Origin: Sulfurimonas sp.
GTDB lineage: Bacteria > Campylobacterota > Campylobacteria > Campylobacterales > Sulfurimonadaceae
DNA: 33,072 bases
Reading direction: 5' to 3'
Assembly: GCA_026988235.1 (NCBI GenBank)
Contig: JALSLQ010000059.1
Span: 1-33,072, forward strand
Position 1 is the stretch's first letter; each line of letters begins with the position of its first letter. The notes below the pieces were generated by a model. It saw nothing but the letters and a program-made list of their open reading frames with translations. It did no database searches and was not told the origin of the DNA. Made by a program: the position numbers and the translations under genes. Positions 7,437 to 15,948 of the stretch are shown in pieces.

Positions 7437-8474
7437 ATGCAAGTTAATCAAGTATATATTCATAAGTGCTATGCAAATGAATTAGGATATAGGTCAGGTA
7501 TACCAAAAAAAGCGGGGAGATTTCTGTTTATAAATAAAGAAACAGCATCATTTTTTCCTCATTTAAGTAAACTAGAATTAAATGATAATGTCTTAATAAA
7601 TATAGTTGATCAATCTAATAAAATTGTAGTGAGTAACTATGTTTATCATAATAGCAAAACTGCAACTAATAATCAAAAAGAAACTAGAGATGAATATAGA
7701 CTATATATTCCAAGTGTAATAGATAAAGATAAAAATTTATTTCAACCAGATGACATTCTCACTTTTAGTAAATATAACATTTCAGATGAAATTTTTTATA
7801 AACTTCATCTTTTTTCTAAGCATGATAATTCTATTCAATATCAATATCTTCTTTCACTACTCCATGATGCAAAAAAAAGAGTGAAGGAAGTTAATCACTT
7901 ATTAGTTAAATTAAATACTTTGAAATTTTTAAAAAAAGATCTTGATATTGCTTCAGAAGAAAAAATTCTTCCGACCGAAACAATAGAGATAATGCTAAAA
8001 AATCAACAAAATAATTTTGACAACCTTGAACAGATTGCGAAAGAAGATAAAAAAGTTCCAAAAGATGAAACAGGATTAATTAAAAGTAATAATTTTAGAG
8101 ATATAGTGTTGTTTGCTTACATGGGGAAATGTGCCATAACCAGAGAATCAATCACATATAATACATTATCAAATTTAGAAGCTGCTCACATCATGCCTCA
8201 ATCACATAATGGACCAGATGCTATTCCAAATGGTATGGCTTTAAGTAGAGATTTACATTGGGCATTTGATAAAGGATTCTTTACTATTGAATATAGCTCT
8301 GGTGACTATACAGTAAATGTACATGAAAATGTAAAACAAAATAAAATTATGAAAAGAATAGATGGTCAAAAAATTTTTACTCCTAGTGATCCAAGATTTA
8401 GACTTCATATAAACGCATTGAGTTATCATAAAAAATATATTTTTGGAACATTTAAGCAAATAAGATCTAAATAG
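7437..8474 (+). CDS. HNH restriction endonuclease with B3-like N-terminal domain
   Basis: This 345-aa protein starts at the ATG 1 nt after the methyltransferase stop, behind an AGAGAG purine run; the frame is open 87 bp further upstream, but that part lies in the methyltransferase. The C-terminal region is an HNH domain: Cys232 followed by LEAAHI (His251), IPNGMAL (Asn265) and LHWAFDKG (His274). The N-terminal ~120 residues contain NELGYRSGIPKKAGRFLF, FFPHLS and TRDEYRLYIP, an order resembling the EcoRII-N/B3 DNA-binding domain. The proposed role is cutting sites that the two methyltransferases protect. The nuclease call is firm; the B3 call is inference. Confidence 0.85.
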   Translation: MQVNQVYIHKCYANELGYRSGIPKKAGRFLFINKETASFFPHLSKLELNDNVLINIVDQSNKIVVSNYVYHNSKTATNNQKETRDEYRLYIPSVIDKDKNLFQPDDILTFSKYNISDEIFYKLHLFSKHDNSIQYQYLLSLLHDAKKRVKEVNHLLVKLNTLKFLKKDLDIASEEKILPTETIEIMLKNQQNNFDNLEQIAKEDKKVPKDETGLIKSNNFRDIVLFAYMGKCAITRESITYNTLSNLEAAHIMPQSHNGPDAIPNGMALSRDLHWAFDKGFFTIEYSSGDYTVNVHENVKQNKIMKRIDGQKIFTPSDPRFRLHINALSYHKKYIFGTFKQIRSK

Positions 8475-8560
8475 ACTTGTTTATTGCAATTAATGAAAAT
8501 AACAAAATATTAAGAATGTGGACACATTGGGAAGGGCAATATTATAAAAGAAAAGAATAA
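8471..8560 (+). other. Possible C-terminal gene remnant after the restriction cassette
   Basis: Downstream of the endonuclease stop an open stretch reads IDLFIAINENNKILRM, then WTHWEGQYYKRKE and stop. It has no upstream continuation because a stop codon lies at 8468-8470, and no Shine-Dalgarno sequence before its only candidate starts (TTG 8477, ATG 8516). The composition looks protein-like (WTHWEGQYY). It may be the tail of a gene lost when the cassette arrived, or a chance frame. Confidence 0.25.
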
Positions 8561-8571
8561 ACACATTTCGC

Positions 8572-8577
8572 TATAAT
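8572..8577 (+). promoter_or_regulatory. -10 box, probable gatA promoter
   Basis: TATAAT lies 32 bp upstream of the GTG at 8610 and 14 bp upstream of the in-frame ATG at 8592. Transcription starting about 7 bp downstream would leave the ATG with almost no leader but give the GTG a normal leader containing its ribosome binding site. Confidence 0.6.
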
Positions 8578-8609
8578 ACAACTAATATTTTATGAAGATA
8601 GGAACAGTA

Positions 8610-9950
8610 GTGATAACATTAAAAGAAGCACTCATACTCAATAAAGATGAATTAAAACAATTTAAAGATGAATTACAAACGAAAATAGAAGAGAACAGAG
8701 GTTTAAACGCTTACATAGATGTCAATACTTTTGGTGATGGTGTGCCTATTGCCATCAAAGACAATATTCAAGTCAAAGATTGGTCTGTAACTTCAGCTTC
8801 TAAAATCCTTCAAGGCTACATTGCCCCTTATAATGCAACTGTTATCAATAAACTTTTAGATGCAGGATTAAGCCCATTTGGGCGTACAAATATGGATGAA
8901 TTTGCTATGGGTTCCACTACAGAGACAAGTTGCTATGGGAAAACGCTCAATCCTGTCAATTCTGACTGTGTTCCGGGTGGAAGTTCCGGTGGATCTGCTG
9001 CTGCCGTTGGTGCCGGTTTGGCTATTGCAGCACTTGGGTCTGATACGGGTGGAAGTATCCGTCAGCCTGCTGCATATTGTGGAATTGTAGGCATGAAACC
9101 GACTTATGGAAGAGTGAGTCGTTATGGTCTTGGTGCGTATGCTTCAAGTTTAGATCAAATCGGACCGATGACACAAAATGTTGAAGATGCAGCTATTTTG
9201 TATGACATCATCAGTGGGAGTGATGCAAAAGATTCTACAAATGCCATGATGGATGACAAAGTCAGTGACAAACTCAATGCAGAGAGAAAACTCACTATTG
9301 CCATACTGCCTAAATATATTGAAAATGCAAGTGATGATGTCAAAGAAGCCTATGAAAAAGCAATTGAAGCACTCAAAGCTCAGGGACATACCATAGTTGA
9401 AAAAGAGATGATGGATGCAAAATATGATATTTCAGCTTACTATGTCACGGCAACGGCAGAAGCAACAACAAATCTTGGAAGATATGACGGTATTCGTTAT
9501 GGCAATCGGGTTGAAGGGGCAAACCTTGAAGAGACTTACATTAAAACCAGAAGCGAAGGATTCGGCGATGAAGTCAAGCGTCGTATTTTACTCGGTAACT
9601 TTGTTTTAAGCAGCGGTTATTATGAAGCTTATTATGTAAAAGCTCAAAAAACACGTCATTTAATTAAAGATGAATATGCAAAAATATTTAAAGAAGTTGA
9701 TTTAATTCTCTCTCCTGTTGCCCCGAGTGTTGCACCAAAATTTGGAGAACTTGCAAATCCAATGGAAATGTACTTGAGTGATATATACACCATTAGCGTA
9801 AACCTTGCCGGTCTGCCTGCACTTTCACTGCCCATTATAAAGAACAAAAACGGCATGCCTGTCGGACTGCAACTAATCGCCAATGCTTATGACGAGCAGA
9901 CACTTTTTGACGGTTCACTCAGTCTTGAAAAAGAAATAGCTTATAGCTAA
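8610..9950 (+). CDS. gatA: Glutamyl/aspartyl-tRNA amidotransferase subunit A
   Basis: GatA releases ammonia from glutamine for GatCAB, which converts Glu-tRNA(Gln), and Asp-tRNA(Asn) where needed, to the correct amidated tRNA. The amidase-signature triad is visible at the expected spacing: Lys50 (GVPIAIKDN), cis-Ser125 (VPGGSSGGS) and Ser149 ([11 protein letters not shown]). The protein is 446 aa from the GTG at 8610, the preferred start: AGGA lies about 7 bp upstream and the product begins MITLKEAL as expected. The in-frame ATG at 8592 lacks a ribosome binding site. gatB and gatC are not in the window. In many Campylobacterota gatA lies near guaB, as here. Confidence 0.96.
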   Translation: MITLKEALILNKDELKQFKDELQTKIEENRGLNAYIDVNTFGDGVPIAIKDNIQVKDWSVTSASKILQGYIAPYNATVINKLLDAGLSPFGRTNMDEFAMGSTTETSCYGKTLNPVNSDCVPGGSSGGSAAAVGAGLAIAALGSDTGGSIRQPAAYCGIVGMKPTYGRVSRYGLGAYASSLDQIGPMTQNVEDAAILYDIISGSDAKDSTNAMMDDKVSDKLNAERKLTIAILPKYIENASDDVKEAYEKAIEALKAQGHTIVEKEMMDAKYDISAYYVTATAEATTNLGRYDGIRYGNRVEGANLEETYIKTRSEGFGDEVKRRILLGNFVLSSGYYEAYYVKAQKTRHLIKDEYAKIFKEVDLILSPVAPSVAPKFGELANPMEMYLSDIYTISVNLAGLPALSLPIIKNKNGMPVGLQLIANAYDEQTLFDGSLSLEKEIAYS

Positions 9951-10001
9951 TGTAATGCTTATGAGATAATTTTTCGTTACTATTTTAAAAAAGGAATAAA
10001 C

Positions 10002-10412
10002 ATGGCATATTTTGATAATGTAAAAGTAAAAGATAAACTCTACGGTTTGGTATTTGGTGCAGGGAAAGTTTCTCAGGTATTTGAAAATTCTCATTACAAA
10101 ATGATGGTAAAATTCAAAAACGGACATGAAGTTCCTTATACTGAAGATGGTATACCAGGATGGGGAAATTTTAAAAAGCAGACTATTTTTTATAAAAATG
10201 ATATAGACTTAACGGATGTTGACTTTGCACCTGTTACAAAAGTATTGTCTCCTAAAAAAATTATTAAGTTACGCGAAAAGAAAAAACTTGAAGTAAGACT
10301 ACCTTCTGGCGTCTGGACAAACTGTACAAAATGTATCAAAGGCTATATAGAAGATATGCTTGAAGCTGAGAATTATCATCTTTTTAGAAAATCACCAAAA
10401 AAGGATAAGTAA
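10002..10412 (+). CDS. Conserved-looking hypothetical protein, 136 aa
   Basis: This is a soluble, basic 136-aa protein of unknown function. It has a good start (AAAGGA before ATG). The N-terminal ~70 residues look like a small beta-rich domain (KVKDKLYGLVFGAGKV, MMVKFKNGHEVPYTEDG, PGWGNF). The C-terminal part is lysine-rich and then reads VRLPSGVWTNCTKC with a CxxC pair (TNCTKC) that could bind a metal or be redox-active; that is speculation. No signal peptide or membrane segment is seen. Its stop overlaps the ATT where the next, broken gene appears to begin (TAATT in place of the usual TAATG), suggesting the two were translationally coupled. Confidence 0.8.
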   Translation: MAYFDNVKVKDKLYGLVFGAGKVSQVFENSHYKMMVKFKNGHEVPYTEDGIPGWGNFKKQTIFYKNDIDLTDVDFAPVTKVLSPKKIIKLREKKKLEVRLPSGVWTNCTKCIKGYIEDMLEAENYHLFRKSPKKDK

Positions 10413-10850
10413 TTTTATATACATTAATACATACCATTCATATATATTCTGTTTTTATTTACGGCGGTTTTTTATTTGTAGATATATTATTTTTATCTAA
10501 AATGAAACAAACTCTTAGCGAAGAAGAGAGTAAAAAAGCCAGAGAAGCCATTATGATGCATGTTAGAAAAGTTGTGCCTTATGCCTTATGCCTTAATGGT
10601 TGCGGTAGCTAGCGGGCTTTATCTTTTCAGCCAGATTTTTGGAAAAATTGGAACTGATGGTTTAACAACTTTTCAAATTGTTTTAAGCGTCAAAGCATTT
10701 CTAGGTCTATGGCTTGGTTTTCGAGGAATCAATCAAAAACTTTTCGGTATAAATCCATGGGTCTTTAAAAGTCACTTTTTCCCATTTACTTTAGTCGTTA
10801 TAATTATTTTACTCTCACAATTCATGTTTTTAGATTTTACCTCTTTTTAA
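10412..10850 (+). pseudogene. Broken four-helix membrane protein gene (7-bp duplication, no normal start)
   Basis: Reading from 10412, one frame gives a helix (HIYSVFIYGGFLFVDILFL) and MKQTLSEEESKKAREAIMMH, then hits TAG at 10610. The frame starting at 10560 continues with ALMVAVASGLYLF and two more helices to TAA at 10850. The frames join perfectly if one of the tandem CCTTATG copies (10577-10583, 10584-10590) is removed, giving VVPYALMVAVASG. The restored protein would be about 143 aa with four membrane helices. No ATG, GTG or TTG precedes the first helix; ATT at 10412 sits 6 bp after AAGGA, where a start would be expected. Family not recognised; some CopD-like four-helix proteins look similar. 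Confidence 0.75.
10577..10595 (+). repeat. Tandem heptamer CCTTATG x2.7
   Basis: Two full copies of CCTTATG are followed by CCTTA. Removing one unit restores the reading frame of the surrounding membrane-protein gene, so this short tandem repeat is the probable cause of the frameshift. It could be a fixed mutation, a reversible slippage site or an assembly error. Confidence 0.8.
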
Positions 10851-10862
10851 CCACAAAAGAGG

Positions 10863-10868
10863 TATAAT
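10863..10868 (+). promoter_or_regulatory. -10 box, probable guaB promoter
   Basis: TATAAT followed by GC lies 49 bp upstream of the guaB ATG, in the 67-bp gap after the broken membrane-protein gene. It matches the ileS -10 context. Confidence 0.6.
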
Positions 10869-10890
10869 GCAAAAATTTCTAAATTATTAA

Positions 10891-12363
<1,473 letters not shown>

Positions 12364-12367
12364 GTTT

Positions 12368-12868
12368 ATGAATGAAGTAAGATATGCAGGATTTTGGATT
12401 CGTTTTATAGCTTCATTTTTAGATACTCTTTTTCTCGCTCTACCAGTTGCGCTTGTCATTTACTTTGTAAGTGATGGGAATTGGTTTGATTTCGCACAAT
12501 ATCAACAAAATATACAAATGGCAATGAGTGGAAATACTCATGCCCTTGATACACAGCCGCAAACTTCATTTAGATGGGAATTAGTTTTTGAGATGTCAGT
12601 TTTAATTGTTACTGTCATATTTTGGGATAAATGGCGAGGTGCAACGCCCGGAAAAAAATTTGTACATGTAAAGATTGTAGATGCAAAAACATTGCATGAT
12701 ATTACAAATAAACAAGCAATTACACGCTCTTTAGCATATATACCCTCTCTTTTACTCTTTGGCATAGGGTTTTTAATGGTTGCTTTTAGAAAAGACAAAA
12801 GAGGTTTACACGATTTACTGGCTTCTACAGTTGTAATTTATGATGAAGAAACTAATCCTCAGTCATAA
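12368..12868 (+). CDS. RDD family membrane protein
   Basis: This 166-aa inner-membrane protein has the RDD hallmarks: Arg in the first helix (YAGFWIRFIASFLDTLF), its conserved Asp in the same helix, and the ATPGKKFVHVKIVD segment before the last helices. Three hydrophobic segments lie at about residues 12-34, 70-90 and 118-140. The transported substrate, if any, is unknown for most of this family. It follows guaB by 4 bp, and its last 17 bp overlap the end of the convergent ttcA-like gene, leaving no room for a separate terminator. A TACATGTAA site lies within it. Confidence 0.88.
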   Translation: MNEVRYAGFWIRFIASFLDTLFLALPVALVIYFVSDGNWFDFAQYQQNIQMAMSGNTHALDTQPQTSFRWELVFEMSVLIVTVIFWDKWRGATPGKKFVHVKIVDAKTLHDITNKQAITRSLAYIPSLLLFGIGFLMVAFRKDKRGLHDLLASTVVIYDEETNPQS

Positions 12869-13601
12869 AAAAACTATCAACAGATATATTTTTAAAAGCC
12901 GCGTTCAGTGAAGTAAAAAGTCCGGGGAACTCTTTCTCCATTTTTGCAAGCATCTCTTTTGTGCTTTGTCTTGCATGTGGCATTTTTACATCAAAACGCA
13001 TAGCAGGACACGCTTCATCACCTATAGCTTCAATGTTGTTTTCTTCCACAAAAGCACGCAATTGTCGTTCGCGCATTTGAATAAGAGGACGAATAACAAT
13101 CAAACCATTTTGTGCTGTATATTTAGGGGCTAAACTTCTCATTTGTCCATTATAAATAAAGTTCATAAAAAAACTCTCAGCCGCATCATCCATATGATGA
13201 CCAAGTGCCACCTTATTGCATCCGAGTTCTTGTGCGACACTGTAAAGATACCCGCGTCGCATACGAGAAAAGAAACTGCAAAATGATGAATTTTTACGAA
13301 TTTTTTCTTTTGCCAACTCGTATGTTTGCGTATCTTTAATAATATGTTTTATTCCATGTTCCATGCAATGTGCTGCAAGTTTATCAAAGTTTTCACCCAT
13401 ACCGTAGCCAATCGTCACGGCAATAAATTCAAAATCAAAAGGTGCTCGACGCTGCTGTTCTTTCATAGCATGAATCATAGTTAAAGAATCTTTTCCACCA
13501 CTCAGTCCAACAAGAATTTTATCACCCTCTTGTATTAATGTAAACTCGGCATTTGTTTTGCCAAGTCTTGACATAATTTTTTTAGAAAGTTTAACGGACA
13601 A
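12852..13601 (-). CDS. ttcA: TtcA-like tRNA 2-thiocytidine synthetase
   Basis: This 249-aa PP-loop ATPase has SGGKDS at 34-39 and the TtcA signatures SRMRRGYLY, LGHHMDD and RPLI. TtcA thiolates C32 of certain tRNAs and needs a [4Fe-4S] cluster held by three cysteines, two of them in a CxxC before SRxRRG. Here that motif reads CSFF: Cys108 is present, the second Cys is Phe111, and the third is Cys198 (DEACP). Either the group binds its cluster differently or this paralogue acts on another base. Its start overlaps the end of the nucleosidase gene by 11 bp, so it is the last gene of the fabD-side operon. Confidence 0.85.
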   Translation of the reverse strand: MSVKLSKKIMSRLGKTNAEFTLIQEGDKILVGLSGGKDSLTMIHAMKEQQRRAPFDFEFIAVTIGYGMGENFDKLAAHCMEHGIKHIIKDTQTYELAKEKIRKNSSFCSFFSRMRRGYLYSVAQELGCNKVALGHHMDDAAESFFMNFIYNGQMRSLAPKYTAQNGLIVIRPLIQMRERQLRAFVEENNIEAIGDEACPAMRFDVKMPHARQSTKEMLAKMEKEFPGLFTSLNAAFKNISVDSFFMTED

Positions 13602-14283
13602 TCTTATCTACCATTTTCATAACAAATTCAGCAGATTCTACTGCACTTGTCTCCAAAAATTCATCAAAAGAGAAACTTGCATCCATATCTGCTGCATCAC
13701 TGATAGCACGCAGTATAAAAAATGGTACATGTAACGCATCACAAACTACGGCGACACTTGCACCTTCCATTTCCAGTGCATCCGCATGAAATATTTCACC
13801 AATCCAGTTTTTACGCTCTTCATCTGCTACAAACTGATCACCAGTGGCAATAATACCTTCTTGAACTGATTTCCCCATCTCTAGTGCAACCTCTTTTGAA
13901 AGTGCAAGTAATTCTTTGTCTGCTTCAACATATATGGAACCCTCAGGAACATAACCAAACGGATGCCCAAAAGCCGTAATATCTAAGTCATGCTGTGCAA
14001 GTTTTGTCGCTACAATCAAATCACCTACTTTAAGTTTTGGTGATATTGCTCCGGCAACACCTGAAAATAAAAGTTTTGTTGCACCGAAATGTTCACACAT
14101 AGTAGTCGCTGTCAATGTTGAGAATACTTTACCTATTTTTGAATAGGCAATGACTAATTGAATACCTTTATAGTTTGCTTCATAGTAGGTATTGCCTGCA
14201 TATTTTGTTGTCTTATATTCACCGAGCTTTTCTAAAATCGGTGCAATTTCTTCAGGCATTGCACCCATAATTGCTAATGTCAT
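13591..14283 (-). CDS. mtnN: MTA/SAH (and probably aminodeoxyfutalosine) nucleosidase
   Basis: This 230-aa purine-nucleoside hydrolase begins MTLAIMGAMPEE with Glu12 at the water-activating position. The substrate-binding LEMEGA (Met172, Glu173) and catalytic Asp196 in AISDAAD are present. The family cleaves S-adenosylhomocysteine and methylthioadenosine. In Campylobacterota the same enzyme also cleaves 6-amino-6-deoxyfutalosine for menaquinone synthesis; that extra role is from family knowledge, not from this sequence. GAGGA precedes the ATG, within the tail of the nitrilase gene 2 bp upstream. A TACATGTAA site is at 13726. Confidence 0.95.
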   Translation of the reverse strand: MTLAIMGAMPEEIAPILEKLGEYKTTKYAGNTYYEANYKGIQLVIAYSKIGKVFSTLTATTMCEHFGATKLLFSGVAGAISPKLKVGDLIVATKLAQHDLDITAFGHPFGYVPEGSIYVEADKELLALSKEVALEMGKSVQEGIIATGDQFVADEERKNWIGEIFHADALEMEGASVAVVCDALHVPFFILRAISDAADMDASFSFDEFLETSAVESAEFVMKMVDKIVR

Positions 14284-14285
14284 AT

Positions 14286-15008
14286 TTATTCCTCTATTGT
14301 AAATGTTTGTATATCTTGTTTAAAAAGTGGCAGCTTGTGAGTTATATTTCCACTACTATTTACAACGCAGCTTCCACCCCAAAACCCAAGTCCATCTTCA
14401 AACCCTACTCGGTTCACAAAAAGAAGTTGTGCACTACATTCTTTTGCTACATCAGTAATAATTTTATACCATTTGTTTTGTATATCTAAAGTTTTTTCAT
14501 TAAATCCACGCGCCGGAGATGCTACTAAAACAATAATCAAATCGGGGTTGAGTGTTATAAGCTCTTGATGTACACTTTTATGCCATAAATCCTCACAAAC
14601 TAGCATAGAAATTTTTTGAGAGCTTGCAACAAATGATTCAAATTTATCTCCGCCTTCAAAGTAACGGGCTTCCTCAAACATACCATAGTTTGGTAGATGC
14701 ACTTTTATATGCTTGCAGACAAGTTTACCTTTGCTATAGTAAAGCCCGGCATTTCTAAACACACCTCCATCCTGTAAAGCAGCGCCAACAACTATGTCAA
14801 TTTTTTCACTCAAACTCTCGAAGATTTTCAACTCATTAAGCAACCATGCATCTTCAAATAATTTATCTTGTAATAAATATCCACTGAGTGCAAGCTCAGG
14901 AAACACAATCAAATCAGAATTTACTTGCACATCTTGGATACATGTAACAACATCATCAAGATTTGAACGATCTAACTTCGGTGAAGTTTGAGCAAGTGTT
15001 ACTCTCAT
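14286..15008 (-). CDS. Carbon-nitrogen hydrolase (nitrilase superfamily)
   Basis: This 240-aa hydrolase has the full Glu-Lys-Cys triad: Glu38 (FPELALSGY), Lys102 (KVHLPNYGMFEE) and Cys138 (LVCEDLWH). The PNYGMFEE context and the VCEDLW nucleophile elbow resemble the glutaminase domain of NAD synthetase, but no synthetase domain follows, so it is a stand-alone amidase. Substrate unknown; a free-standing glutaminase or omega-amidase-type role is possible. It begins 1 bp after the fabD stop and ends 2 bp before mtnN, in a tight operon. Confidence 0.88.
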   Translation of the reverse strand: MRVTLAQTSPKLDRSNLDDVVTCIQDVQVNSDLIVFPELALSGYLLQDKLFEDAWLLNELKIFESLSEKIDIVVGAALQDGGVFRNAGLYYSKGKLVCKHIKVHLPNYGMFEEARYFEGGDKFESFVASSQKISMLVCEDLWHKSVHQELITLNPDLIIVLVASPARGFNEKTLDIQNKWYKIITDVAKECSAQLLFVNRVGFEDGLGFWGGSCVVNSSGNITHKLPLFKQDIQTFTIEE

Positions 15009-15009
15009 A

Positions 15010-15948
15010 TTATGAGCAAACTTCTTCTATTACTTTGTCTAAAGATGCCATATCTAATACATTCAAGGTTTTTAAATCTTTGGCAATTCTTCTGTTGAGT
15101 CCTTTTAAAACAACACCGTTTCCAAATTCTATCGCCATATCAACTTTAGGTGCTATGGCTTGTATTGATTGTTTATATTTTACCGGTTTCACTAACTGTT
15201 CTTTTAACAATGCAACAGCGTCCTCTTTTGTATTATAAAGATTTGTAGTAACATTTGAAACAATCGGTGCTTCAAAATCATTATGAATCATTTTTTCCAT
15301 TAACTCAGCTAATGGCTCTTGTGCAGCCGCTAAAATATCACAGTGAGAAGCAACAGACATGTTTAACAGTAGTGCTCTTTTTGCCCCTGCATCTTTAAAA
15401 GTTTGTTCTAAACTCATTAAGTCTTCTCTTAACCCTGCTACAACAAGCTGTCCATCTTGATTATAATTTGCCGGCCATACTTTTTTTCCAGCTACTTGTG
15501 CTTCTGCACAAATTTTCTCAACACTTGCATCATCAAGACCAACTATTACCATCATTCCTGCATCTTTTCCTGCACAAGCCTCCTGCATAAAAGCACCGCG
15601 TTTATGAACAAGCTCAACTGCATCCACATAATCAATAGCACCACTTGCACAAAGTGCGGAAAATTCGCCCAACGAATGTCCTAAAAAAAGTTCAGCTTTA
15701 GTGTCTGGACATTGTTTTTGAAAAAGTTTATATGCTATCATCTGAACAAGTAAAATTGCTGGTTGCGTATATGCAGTTTGCCCTAATCTTTCATTTTCTT
15801 CAAACAGTATTTCTTTAAAATCAACACCAATTCTATCACCTGCTTTTTCAAACATTTCACGAGCCAATTTAGAATTTTCATAAAAATCTTTCCCCATTCC
15901 AACCGCTTGAGAACCTTGTCCTGCAAATATCATTGCTATTCTTTTCAT
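15010..15948 (-). CDS. fabD: Malonyl-CoA:ACP transacylase
   Basis: FabD moves malonyl from CoA to acyl carrier protein to feed fatty-acid elongation. The 312-aa sequence starts with FAGQGSQAVGMGKDF, has the nucleophile Ser91 in LGHSLGEFSAL, and the partner His201 in SVASHCD. Its ATG overlaps the last codons of the upstream regulator gene by 4 bp (ATGA), implying translational coupling. Length and motifs are normal. Confidence 0.97.
   Translation of the reverse strand: MKRIAMIFAGQGSQAVGMGKDFYENSKLAREMFEKAGDRIGVDFKEILFEENERLGQTAYTQPAILLVQMIAYKLFQKQCPDTKAELFLGHSLGEFSALCASGAIDYVDAVELVHKRGAFMQEACAGKDAGMMVIVGLDDASVEKICAEAQVAGKKVWPANYNQDGQLVVAGLREDLMSLEQTFKDAGAKRALLLNMSVASHCDILAAAQEPLAELMEKMIHNDFEAPIVSNVTTNLYNTKEDAVALLKEQLVKPVKYKQSIQAIAPKVDMAIEFGNGVVLKGLNRRIAKDLKTLNVLDMASLDKVIEEVCS

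Noticed and set aside
8592-8609. ATG at 8592 as gatA start
   Set aside because: No ribosome binding site and almost no leader from the TATAAT at 8572; the GTG at 8610 has AGGA and gives the normal MITLKEAL start.
5051-8610. Insertion sequence or direct repeats flanking the restriction cassette
   Set aside because: No transposase, integrase, tRNA end or matching flanking repeats could be found by eye.
10560-10850. Independent 96-aa membrane protein starting at 10560
   Set aside because: Its first residues are an out-of-frame reading of the upstream half of the same gene; the 7-bp repeat explains the break better.
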